From: Gammaproteobacteria bacterium
GTDB lineage: Bacteria; Pseudomonadota; Gammaproteobacteria; S012-40
Direction of reading: 5' to 3'
NCBI GenBank assembly: GCA_029864945.1
Contig: JAOTSL010000003.1
Coordinates: 1-30,862 of the forward strand
DNA: 30,862 bases
Below, piece by piece: positions 1 through 6,467 of this stretch (positions are counted from its first letter, which is position 1; every line of letters starts with the position of its first letter). The position numbers and the translations under genes are program-made. Under the pieces are notes generated by a model. That model worked only from the letters and a program-made list of their open reading frames with translations, was not told the DNA's origin and ran no database searches.

Positions 1-1
1 T

Positions 2-343
2 AAATTATGGCGTAGCTGGATGACTCCAACGACAAAGTATCTAGTATCGAATGGAGCAAAGATGCCATTAGTGATTAAGCCGAACGGAGAGACTTACGGA
101 GAGCGTGAATTTAACACTGATGACTGTCACGAATATTTTACCTCATTATGGTTAGGATTAGATAAAGAAGGCACTAGATTAAGCTGGTCGAAATCAGGCA
201 GAGATGGTCGCAGGGCCGCGACAAAGGGTGAAAGATTTATAGCTATGCAAAAACATTCGGAATGGGCTAGTGAGCGCGGGATAATACTGCACGTGCCGCG
301 CGATAGCGAGTACAGCAAACTAAACGAAGAACAAAATGTCTAG
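2..343 (+). CDS. NinB-like / unknown phage protein, 5' partial
   Basis: The frame is open from the first bases of the window, so this gene probably begins outside it. An internal ATG lies at position 20 but has no Shine-Dalgarno sequence in front. The residues before that ATG read KLWRSW, which resembles the K-L-W that follows the QNR motif in NinB-type recombination proteins. The remainder contains a WLGLD stretch, an RLSWSKSGRDG stretch and ATKGERF, ending in PRDSEYSKL. I recognise this only as a type of small protein found beside ninG in lambdoid phages and cannot assign an activity. The position directly upstream of ninG fits a recombination or nin-region role. Coding is likely; function is uncertain. 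Confidence 0.6.
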   Translation, partial: KLWRSWMTPTTKYLVSNGAKMPLVIKPNGETYGEREFNTDDCHEYFTSLWLGLDKEGTRLSWSKSGRDGRRAATKGERFIAMQKHSEWASERGIILHVPRDSEYSKLNEEQNV

Positions 344-379
344 AAAGGCTAAATATATCAAAGAAGATAATCGGAAATA

Positions 380-1075
380 ATGCCAGTCATACCAAAAACC
401 AAAACCATCAAGCCAAAATACGGTCGATGCAAATGTGCATACAAAGACTGTAGAAAATGGATAGTGAGAGAAAGGCTAGGCCAAAAGACATGCAATCCAA
501 TTTGTGCATTGGCATGGATCAAAGACAAGCAGGCTGATGAGTATAAAAAAATTAGGGTGAATCAGGAGAAGAAGTCAAAGGACGCAGAAAAAAAGAAGAA
601 GGCGTTTCTGAAAGAGCGCAAGGAGGCCATTAAGAGCAATAGCGAGCTCTTAAGTGATGCGCAAACGATATTCAACCGAATGAGAAGGCTTGAAGATTTA
701 AAAGAGTTCGCCCAAAATAACATGGCTCCCGAGTGCATATCGTGCCGGACCACAAACCCAGATATTCAATACGCCGGAGGGCATTACTTTTCGGTAGGTG
801 CAAGACCTGAGCTTAGATTTAATAAAAACAATGTGCATTATCAGTGTAATTACCATTGCAATCAGCAGCTTAGCGCAAACAAGGACCAGTACAAGCCATG
901 GCTAATAAAAAAGATAGGTCAGTCAGAATATGATAAAATGAAGGCGGACCATACACCAAAGAACTATACGAACGATCAGCTTAGGACCATGAAAAAAGAG
1001 TGGTCCAAAGAGTGTCGAGAATTGAAATTGTGGCTAGATGAGCATAATGAATTCAATCAGGACCATGGCGATTGA
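380..1075 (+). CDS. ninG: NinG/Rap recombination protein
   Basis: This 231-residue protein matches the lambda NinG (Rap) family, whose lambda member cuts branched DNA such as D-loops and Holliday junctions during phage recombination. A Cys-rich N-terminus (Cys17, Cys19, Cys24, Cys38, Cys42) looks like a zinc-binding module. A long, very lysine-rich coiled region follows at about 45-110. The C-terminal half carries the family pattern: CISCR, then GGHYFSVGARPELRF, then a CNYHCNQQLS stretch, an HNH-like nuclease core with several metal-ligand candidates. Length is close to lambda NinG (204 aa). The start at 380 is the first ATG after the upstream gene. The gene overlaps the next one by 11 bases. 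Family assignment comes from recalled motif patterns and is strong. Confidence 0.92.
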   Translation: MPVIPKTKTIKPKYGRCKCAYKDCRKWIVRERLGQKTCNPICALAWIKDKQADEYKKIRVNQEKKSKDAEKKKKAFLKERKEAIKSNSELLSDAQTIFNRMRRLEDLKEFAQNNMAPECISCRTTNPDIQYAGGHYFSVGARPELRFNKNNVHYQCNYHCNQQLSANKDQYKPWLIKKIGQSEYDKMKADHTPKNYTNDQLRTMKKEWSKECRELKLWLDEHNEFNQDHGD

Positions 1076-1316
1076 GCTACACTATAAACACAAACTAAAG
1101 GACATGCTAATGGAAAGCATTATACAAATTTTCAGAATGGAAGAGCTGAGCGTCAATACTAGGATTAGTATTATAAAGAAACTAGGTGGAGCGATTAATC
1201 ACCAGTTTGGTGCCAGCTGTACCGAGGAATTAGTGATTGAGCTTATTCTAGCTTTAGACCCAGAAAAAGAGCCAGAACTAAGAGATGATAAGCGTTACGC
1301 CGCGTTTATGAAGTAA
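1065..1316 (+). CDS. small protein of unknown function
   Basis: This 83-residue protein starts at the ATG at 1065, inside the last codons of ninG (11-base overlap). An in-frame ATG at 1038 also exists, but it would overlap ninG by 38 bases and has no better ribosome site. The protein looks helical and has mixed charge, with no cysteine cluster, membrane segment or motif that I recognise. The overlap with ninG implies co-translation and a place in the same early/middle operon. It could be a nin-region accessory protein, but nothing visible fixes a function. It is followed by the largest gene-free stretch in the window. Confidence 0.6.
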   Translation: MAIELHYKHKLKDMLMESIIQIFRMEELSVNTRISIIKKLGGAINHQFGASCTEELVIELILALDPEKEPELRDDKRYAAFMK

Positions 1317-1341
1317 ATATAACGATGATAAAGGAGATGCT

Positions 1342-1374
1342 ATGAAGCTGGTTTTAATTGCTATGTGTATTTAA
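1342..1374 (+). CDS. ten-residue micro-ORF, possible leader or gene remnant
   Basis: ATG at 1342 is preceded by a very good Shine-Dalgarno sequence (AAAGGAGAT) at good spacing. The ten codons read MKLVLIAMCI and then stop. The peptide resembles the beginning of a signal peptide, so this may be the truncated 5' end of a lost exported protein. It may instead be a leader peptide. Translation is plausible but unproven. Confidence 0.3.
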   Translation: MKLVLIAMCI

Positions 1375-1451
1375 ACATAAGTCATCTAACATAGCAAACA
1401 AGCTATATCAGAAACAGACCATGAAATTGACATAAGGAAATAAGAGAGGTA

Positions 1452-1536
1452 GTAGGGCTAGAGCTATCGTAGCGGCCTACATTGGGCAAGACCGTCCATC
1501 GGGTATCTCTCGACTAGGCCAGAATATTCGAGAGAT
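1452..1536 (+). ncRNA. candidate structured RNA (two hairpins)
   Basis: Two consecutive stems can be drawn. The first pairs GTAGG (1452-1456) plus GCTA (1457-1460) with TAGC (1470-1473) and CCTAC (1476-1480), with a two-base bulge and a nine-base loop. The second is a perfect 9-bp inverted repeat, ATCTCTCGA (1505-1513) with TCGAGAGAT (1528-1536), and a 14-base loop. No T-run follows, so neither is a classical intrinsic terminator, and no tRNA fold is visible. The stems lie inside a possible degraded reading frame, so the RNA assignment is tentative. Confidence 0.25.
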
Positions 1537-1605
1537 TAGCGGGAAAGCATCTTAATTGAGGATTTTTCGTTCCATGCATCAAAAATAACCACTTCATTAT
1601 CATTA

Positions 1606-1635
1606 TTCGCAAAACCATAAGCTATGGGCTATAAT
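1606..1635 (+). promoter_or_regulatory. sigma70-like promoter before fibre block
   Basis: TTCGCA at 1606-1611 and a perfect TATAAT at 1630-1635 are separated by 18 bases, upstream of the gene starting at 1662. The spacer contains CCATAAGCTAT (1615-1625), which recurs in front of the small terminase gene at 9043-9053. It is the only promoter-like site seen between ninG and the fibre genes. Confidence 0.5.
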
Positions 1636-1649
1636 TAGGTAAAATTATT

Positions 1650-1664
1650 CATAGGTGATTTATG
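1650..1664 (+). repeat. start-site repeat copy 1 (CATAGGTGATTTATG)
   Basis: A 15-base element containing the AGGTGA ribosome site and the ATG of the 1662 gene. Exact copies occur at 5366-5380 and 28133-28147, each again ending in a start codon. Confidence 0.8.
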
Positions 1665-2165
1665 ATGCTAATATTATTCATACTTGCGCTATTTTCTTAT
1701 TCCGCAATTCCCCCAGCGATAGCATCTCCAGCGGTCATTTCGTTTGATTCTAGCGTAACTCCAAACGTAACTTATAACGTATACCAGAATGATTTAGTGA
1801 TTTACTCCGGCCAGTCGAGCCTACAGTATGACGTTGACAAAAAAGATGGGGATACATTTTACGTTACCGCTGTGCTTGATGGTACTGAATCAAATAAATC
1901 GAACATAAGAACAGTTCCGTTCTCGCCTTCTGCATCTCAGTCTTGTAGCAGTACAAAAATAACCGTGGCTAAAAACGGCTCAAGAACATCTAGACCAATG
2001 CGCGATGCTAATTTTGTACCGACAAACAATAGAGTTGTTACCGGGGTTGAGTGCGAGAGTACTTTGATTAAATCGTATAGTGCTACTGACAGTACTCGTG
2101 GTTACTATTTTGTAACTAATGCCGCTGGGTATCGCGGAATTGCTATTTGTAAGGTGGAAATTTAA
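1662..2165 (+). CDS. secreted beta-rich protein, unknown function
   Basis: This 167-residue protein has a clear signal peptide: a hydrophobic core from residue 2 to about 18 and a probable signal peptidase I site after Ala19-Ile-Ala21. The mature part begins with a segment resembling a fibronectin-III or Ig-like beta sandwich (about 30-85, with VTYNVYQNDLVIYSG and DTFYVTAVLDG). The C-terminal region has three cysteines that could form a disulfide, consistent with export. The ribosome site AGGTGA lies five bases before the ATG, and a second in-frame ATG follows directly. The stop overlaps the next start by one base. An exported protein among virion genes suggests a host-surface, lysis-related or superinfection role, but no family is recognised. 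Confidence 0.65.
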   Translation: MMLILFILALFSYSAIPPAIASPAVISFDSSVTPNVTYNVYQNDLVIYSGQSSLQYDVDKKDGDTFYVTAVLDGTESNKSNIRTVPFSPSASQSCSSTKITVAKNGSRTSRPMRDANFVPTNNRVVTGVECESTLIKSYSATDSTRGYYFVTNAAGYRGIAICKVEI

Positions 2166-3037
2166 TGTTAGCTAATCGAGTCAGAGAGACTACAGCAACC
2201 ACAGGGGCAGGATCATTTGCAACGGCTGGGGCTGTTGCTGGTTTTGATGCATTTAATACTGCGTTTGGCCTTCACCGTCGTTTTGCGTACTGGGCAATAA
2301 ATGCTACAGATAACGAATGGGAAACGGGTATTGGTTACCTATCAGCTAGTGCAACATTAGTTCGAGAAACTGTTTTAGATAATAGCGCCGGAACTCAAGT
2401 GGCGATAAACTTTACGACAGCGCCTATTTTGTCTTGTGGCATGAATGAAACTGGTACACTTGCTCCGCCTGCAATAATTGCAACGTCCGGTACAAATTAC
2501 GAAATGCTGCTATCAAAAACGATAGTTGGCTATAGCTCTTCATATACAGCAAGACCGACGCAATTATATTTGCAGCCGTTCGCCCATGACTGTCAAGGTG
2601 CGATGTCAAAATGGGCAGTGTATGTAAAAACAGCATCGGTCGGCGCTGTAATGCGTATGGGAATATACAGAGTTGATATGACCACTGGGTTTCCCGTTGG
2701 TAGCCCTTGGATCGAATCAGACGATATTGATTGCGGAACTACGGGTTTAGTTACTCAATCGTTTGCCAATAATGTTGTAGGCCCGATTACAGCGCAGCGA
2801 CTACCGCCTTATTTTTTCTTAGGTCTAGCATTTGAGGACAGTACCATTGCATTGATGTCTATGGACTACACAAAAACAACAAAAACGTGGATGAGCAAAA
2901 ACGCAAATGGTGCGGATGTGTATCTTAATCAACTATTTACTCTTGGCACGCCAACCCCTGCGGTTGCTGCCTTGCCTGCTATAGCTACGATTTCGTACAG
3001 AGCTGAAAACCAGCCCATTGGAGGTTTTGCCGCATGA
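2165..3037 (+). CDS. phage structural / tail-fibre-associated protein
   Basis: The N-terminal 90 residues match a domain often seen at the start of phage fibre or neck-associated proteins. It has the pattern NRVRETTATTGAG, then a hydrophobic GAVAGF segment, then EWETGIGYL, then LVRETVLDNS and a Gly-Cys end near 92. The remaining 200 residues are beta-rich and low in charge, typical of a receptor-binding or decoration domain, but I do not recognise them. It overlaps the upstream stop by one base and the next gene by four (ATGA), so translation is coupled. It probably builds part of a fibre or virion appendage. The exact position in the particle is an inference. Confidence 0.65.
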   Translation: MLANRVRETTATTGAGSFATAGAVAGFDAFNTAFGLHRRFAYWAINATDNEWETGIGYLSASATLVRETVLDNSAGTQVAINFTTAPILSCGMNETGTLAPPAIIATSGTNYEMLLSKTIVGYSSSYTARPTQLYLQPFAHDCQGAMSKWAVYVKTASVGAVMRMGIYRVDMTTGFPVGSPWIESDDIDCGTTGLVTQSFANNVVGPITAQRLPPYFFLGLAFEDSTIALMSMDYTKTTKTWMSKNANGADVYLNQLFTLGTPTPAVAALPAIATISYRAENQPIGGFAA

Positions 3038-3459
3038 TTACTTGGCTTGAAAAAGGGCATGGGTTAATTGAAGCTCTGGGTAACGTTGGTATAACAAAAA
3101 CTACTGAAGATGGTGCAGTAAAAATACACCCGGTCGAGCGCGAGGCAGAAGCACAAGTAATAATTGATACATATGATGCATTACCAGACTACAAAAAAAT
3201 AAAAATCGAAGAATTAAAACTTGAGGCACTATCAAGAGTTCAAATAGTGTACCCCTCAATTAGTAATTTCGATGAATTGAAATTAGTCAAAGACATTATT
3301 ATAAGCATTGCTCCAGCAGCACGCCAACTACCTGCTGACATGACAATTACAACGAATATTTATCAAGCTGGAGTCGATGCAGTAGCAGCTATTAATCTAA
3401 TAAACGTCGCTGCGGATGTGCAAAGCTACGATGTCGTTAATACTCCCGTGTGGCCATAA
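3034..3459 (+). CDS. phage protein of unknown function in fibre block
   Basis: This 141-residue protein is mostly alpha-helical by composition. A short conserved-looking N-terminus (MITWLEKGHGLIEAL) is followed by helices at about 40-75, 80-105 and 115-130. There is no signal peptide and no membrane segment. It starts within an ATGA overlap with the upstream structural gene and ends immediately before the next one, so it belongs to the same fibre operon. Small helical proteins between fibre genes are often assembly factors or connector pieces, which is the likely role here. No family was recognised with confidence. Confidence 0.55.
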   Translation: MITWLEKGHGLIEALGNVGITKTTEDGAVKIHPVEREAEAQVIIDTYDALPDYKKIKIEELKLEALSRVQIVYPSISNFDELKLVKDIIISIAPAARQLPADMTITTNIYQAGVDAVAAINLINVAADVQSYDVVNTPVWP

Positions 3460-5370
3460 ATGCTAGACGGGAGAGCGATAGGCGAGTATGCGCTAGGTGA
3501 GTTGCCGACGGCAGCAGGCGGCACATTCAGGCCACATTTGGCAGTAAGAAGATCACAAATAATTGGAGTTATGCAAATGTATCCTCGCAACGCAGTAAGT
3601 CCCGAGCGAATAGCAGTAGGCCAAGTAATCTTGATAGCTGATGGTACAATACAAACTTCAGCAGTAGTTATCACCGTTAGGCCGCAAGCAGGTGCTGAGG
3701 CTACAGGAGGCGGAACTACGGTATATGGTGCTGAAGGAACTGTTTACTATACCCCGACGCAAGCTGAGACGAACTATACGTCATTTACTATTATTGCGTC
3801 TAAAGCAGCCTGTTTCTCTGCAAGTCAGACTATAATTACAAGTGCTTCAGCAGTAGCAGGTAATGTTGTACTGTCGGCTGAAACCCATACTGGAGCAGTA
3901 ATACCAACGGTTTCAGCGTTAACAAACCTACCCACAATCCCTACGAATTGGATTACACCAGCTGGAATTTCTGCTTCTGCCTTAGATGGTAAAGGTGATT
4001 GGAATATTGGGAAGACAGGGTATGTTTTAACACAAGCCTTCCCTGCAAACTTCGCTGACCTAGCTATTGCGTTAACTACAGGTGTTGTCACAGTTGGAAC
4101 TAATAATGATAAGACAGGTTATACACTAACTGTTACACCACCGACAGCAGCAGCTATTAGGTCTGAGGTGGATCTGAACTCAACACAACTTGCAGCAATA
4201 ATTGCCTATGTAGACGAGCTTGAAACTAGGCTCTCAGCTATACGCGCTGGTTATCTTGATAATCTTTCTGCTGGTGCTGTAGCACAAGCCTCCTCACTCG
4301 CTGTAGCTCAAGCTGACTTAGACATATTAACTGGGACTAATGGTGTAACTTTAGCATCCTCGCAACCTAACTATGCTCCTGCTAAGGCTGGAGATAATAT
4401 GGGGTTAACAGCGACTGCAACATCTGCACAGTTAATATCAGATATTTTCAATGAAGTACTAAGTAAGGCTAAGTATAATACAGGCCAGTCTCTAGGGAAG
4501 ATGATTAGAGAAATTGGTGCGTGGACAGCAGCAGAGGGAACTGTTAGTGGTGTCCCCACAACAACAAGTGTGACAACGAATATCACTGGTTTTGATGATA
4601 ATTTCTTTCGGGATCAGTGCTTATTTGCTTACAATGGTTCGGCGCAAGCTGGGCAGGGGAGGATTGTCTCAACGTACAATGGGACAACAGGTGAGTTCAC
4701 TTTTGACGAAGCTTTCACAACTGCTTTAGTTGCTGGTGATGATGTTGTCATTGTCGCAAGCCACGTCCATCGTATATCGCAAATACAATCAGGACTAGCA
4801 ACAGAGGCCAAACAAGACGCGACCGACATAGTGATTGCAGAGCTAACAACTCAAGGCGACACTAACGAGTCGAAACTAGATGCAGCAGCACTTATAAACA
4901 CAGAGGCGAGAATGTCGGAATTAGATGCGGCCACGGCCGGCAAGATGGCTAACCAAGTCGACATCATACAAACTGACACAACAACAGATATACCCGCACT
5001 TATTGCATCCGCACAAACCGCAATAGACGCAATACAAACCGATTTAAGTAACGGCACCGATGGACTAGGCGCTCTTAAAGCATTAATTGACGCAGTAAAC
5101 ACGGCCATAACATCAACTGGGGCTGTTTTAACGGTTACAGAGCGTAACGCCATAGCTGATGCTATACTTGATCGAGATATGAGTACAGGCGCAGACTCAG
5201 GCAGCCCGACAGTGAGGACGGTAAGGCAATCGTTACGGGCAAACAGAAATAAGGTGAGCATTGCGGGCGGAGTTATGACGATAACCAAAGAGGATGATGT
5301 AACGGCAAGCTGGACGGCTACGGTAGTAACTACCGCTGGCGACCCAATATCATCATTAGACCCGGCATAG
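3460..5370 (+). CDS. large phage structural protein, fibre or appendage
   Basis: This 636-residue protein is rich in Ala, Thr and Ser with few aromatic residues. It begins at ATG 3460, directly after the previous stop. Residues about 45-130 form a beta-rich domain seen in phage upper-fibre or baseplate proteins. Residues about 165-225 carry a GDWNIGKTGYVLTQAF-type segment, which I recall from other marine-type phage structural proteins. A predicted coiled segment covers about 232-300 and more helical heptads lie at about 445-570. The C-terminus (SPTVRTVRQSLRANRN, then TITKEDDVTASWTA and TTAGDPISSLDPA) matches a recurrent terminal domain in phage appendage proteins. It is probably a trimeric fibre-like component. 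Its stop codon lies inside the second start-site repeat. Confidence 0.65.
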   Translation: MLDGRAIGEYALGELPTAAGGTFRPHLAVRRSQIIGVMQMYPRNAVSPERIAVGQVILIADGTIQTSAVVITVRPQAGAEATGGGTTVYGAEGTVYYTPTQAETNYTSFTIIASKAACFSASQTIITSASAVAGNVVLSAETHTGAVIPTVSALTNLPTIPTNWITPAGISASALDGKGDWNIGKTGYVLTQAFPANFADLAIALTTGVVTVGTNNDKTGYTLTVTPPTAAAIRSEVDLNSTQLAAIIAYVDELETRLSAIRAGYLDNLSAGAVAQASSLAVAQADLDILTGTNGVTLASSQPNYAPAKAGDNMGLTATATSAQLISDIFNEVLSKAKYNTGQSLGKMIREIGAWTAAEGTVSGVPTTTSVTTNITGFDDNFFRDQCLFAYNGSAQAGQGRIVSTYNGTTGEFTFDEAFTTALVAGDDVVIVASHVHRISQIQSGLATEAKQDATDIVIAELTTQGDTNESKLDAAALINTEARMSELDAATAGKMANQVDIIQTDTTTDIPALIASAQTAIDAIQTDLSNGTDGLGALKALIDAVNTAITSTGAVLTVTERNAIADAILDRDMSTGADSGSPTVRTVRQSLRANRNKVSIAGGVMTITKEDDVTASWTATVVTTAGDPISSLDPA

Positions 5371-5380
5371 GTGATTTATG
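5366..5380 (+). repeat. start-site repeat copy 2 (CATAGGTGATTTATG)
   Basis: Exact copy of the 15-base element at 1650-1664 and 28133-28147. Here the TAG inside it is the stop codon of the upstream fibre gene, and the final ATG starts the 57-residue gene at 5378. Confidence 0.8.
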
Positions 5381-5551
5381 TTTAAATTCTTTTTTTGGAC
5401 GTGGGGTAATGGTGATGCAGCAGTAATATCTAGCGCCCCAAAAAACAGAATATTGGCAGTTACAAGGCAATCACGAGCCTTCGCTATTCACGATCAATCC
5501 AGAGTGTTAGTTATATCAAAACAAGCAAGGGCGCAAAATAATGGCGGATAA
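5378..5551 (+). CDS. small phage protein with RVLAV-type repeats
   Basis: This 57-residue protein has an aromatic N-terminus (MFKFFFWTWG) followed by three tandem beta-strand-like units of about ten residues: NRILAVTRQS, RAFAIHDQS and RVLVISKQAR. Short proteins with such repeated R-x-L/F-x-V/I units are common beside fibre-tail adaptor genes in tailed phages. The start is supported by the AGGTGA ribosome site in the repeated 15-base element. It overlaps the next gene by 11 bases, so the two are probably co-translated and may interact. The function is unknown; a small bridging strand in the appendage is my inference. Confidence 0.65.
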   Translation: MFKFFFWTWGNGDAAVISSAPKNRILAVTRQSRAFAIHDQSRVLVISKQARAQNNGG

Positions 5552-5855
5552 TGACAAGAGAGTCAGCGAGGTGCTGGATTACGATTTCGACTTTGCCCCA
5601 GTCACCAACTCGACCGCAAACGATGGAGGGGACTATCTCGACGCAGGGGAGACGCTAACAAGTAAAGTTGTAACAGTCACCGGCGCGACAATGGACTCCG
5701 ATGTATTTTTTAATGCTAACACGAGCGTTAAAGTATGGGTGTCATCGGGCGCAGCAAATACCGAGGCAGTAATTGTTTGCTCGTGCGTAACATCTGGCGG
5801 CAGGACAGTAACTAGAGCGACAAGCATTAAAATAATAGCAGACAACTATATATAA
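5541..5855 (+). CDS. fibre-tail adaptor-like protein
   Basis: This 104-residue beta-rich protein resembles small phage proteins usually annotated as fibre-tail adaptors. The visible pattern is a LDYDFDFAP opening, an AGETLTSKVVTV strand, a VKVWVSSGAANTEAVIVC strand pair and a final GGRTVTRATSIKI strand, as in an Ig-like fold. Such proteins link fibres to the virion. It starts inside the preceding 57-residue gene and is the last gene of the fibre block. Only 72 bases separate its stop from the ParB-box gene. Assignment rests on pattern memory, so it is moderately certain. Confidence 0.6.
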   Translation: MADNDKRVSEVLDYDFDFAPVTNSTANDGGDYLDAGETLTSKVVTVTGATMDSDVFFNANTSVKVWVSSGAANTEAVIVCSCVTSGGRTVTRATSIKIIADNYI

Positions 5856-5892
5856 TTTATTAACCTGTAACTTCAGTATGTGAGCGTATAAC

Positions 5893-5931
5893 ATGGCAGG
5901 AAAACCAAAAATAGTCAGGGGGATGCGATGA
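5893..5931 (+). pseudogene. duplicate of small-terminase gene start (12 codons)
   Basis: ATG at 5893 opens a 12-codon frame (MAGKPKIVRGMR) ending in a TGA that overlaps the ParB-box gene start. Its first bases match the start of the small terminase gene at 9090: ATGGCAGG, then 4 versus 7 bases, then CCAAAAATA, giving MAGKPKI versus MAGGRPKI. GCGTATAA also occurs upstream of both, at 5884 and 9057. No ribosome site precedes it. It looks like a remnant or duplicated end left by insertion of the island, or else a leader peptide. Confidence 0.4.
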
Positions 5932-6467
5932 AAATAAAAAACATAAAGACATCCGATCTAATTCCTTATGCGAATAACTCAAGGACGCATGACGACGCAC
6001 AGGTAGCCCAAATAGCCGCAAGCATCAAAGAATTTGGGTTTACCAATCCCCTGCTAATTGACTCCGATAACGGGATAATAGCCGGTCACGGCAGACTATT
6101 AGCGGCCGTAAAATTAGGTATGGATGAAGTCCCGACAATAGAGCTATCCAATTTAACAAAAGCACAAAAGAAAGCGTATGTAATCGCAGATAATAAGCTG
6201 GCTTTAAATGCTGGGTGGGATTTTGATATGTTGCGGATTGAAATTGAAGACCTGAAAGAAATGGACTTTGATATTGATCTTCTTGGGTTTGACGATTCCG
6301 AGCTAATTGATATTGATGGCGACATACCCGAAGAGCAAGATCCGCGCGATAGCGTGGAAGACAAAGAAGGGTTCGCTTTAATCATTGAGTTTAATGCCGA
6401 GCACGATCAAATGGAGGTATTTAACGAAATGACAAGAAGGGGGTATGAGTGCAAACCTATATCGTGA
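5928..6467 (+). CDS. ParB-box (ParB N-terminal/Srx superfamily) protein
   Basis: The first 90 residues form a ParB N-terminal-like domain: LIPYANNSRTHDDAQVAQIA at 11-30, the core motif IIAGHGRLLAA at 50-60 (Gly-His-x-Arg box), VPTIEL, then KAYVIADNKLA at 82-92. Family members bind or hydrolyse CTP or act as nucleases, and in phages they are commonly fused to or placed beside DNA methyltransferases. Here there is no methyltransferase domain. After an acidic linker (about 120-147) comes a short segment, EGFALIIEFNAEHDQ onwards, like the C-terminal tail of those fused proteins. AGGGGG lies just upstream of the start. It overlaps the ABC-GNAT gene by 19 bases, implying coupled translation and joint action. 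Confidence 0.85.
   Translation: MKIKNIKTSDLIPYANNSRTHDDAQVAQIAASIKEFGFTNPLLIDSDNGIIAGHGRLLAAVKLGMDEVPTIELSNLTKAQKKAYVIADNKLALNAGWDFDMLRIEIEDLKEMDFDIDLLGFDDSELIDIDGDIPEEQDPRDSVEDKEGFALIIEFNAEHDQMEVFNEMTRRGYECKPIS

Larger units (their letters stand above)
1317..1661 (+). other. gene-free stretch with hairpins and a decayed frame
   Basis: No intact gene longer than about 11 codons is supported here. A strong ribosome site (AAAGGAGAT, 1330-1338) precedes a ten-residue reading frame at 1342-1374 (MKLVLIAMCI). The +1 frame then stays open to 1555 except for one stop codon after an internal MKLT, which could be a remnant of a small gene. Two hairpins lie in 1452-1536. A sigma70-like promoter sits at 1606-1635 and serves the next gene. 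The stretch separates the ninG cluster from the fibre block and could hold a non-coding RNA, a regulatory leader or a degraded gene. I cannot tell which from the sequence alone. Confidence 0.5.

Noticed and set aside
1440..1560. tRNA or intrinsic terminator in the gap
   Set aside because: No cloverleaf, T-loop or acceptor stem fits, and no T-run follows either hairpin.
4851..5288. 145-codon minus-strand frame opposite the 636-residue structural gene
   Set aside because: It is a shadow of a repetitive Ala/Thr-rich gene with no ribosome site or recognisable protein pattern.
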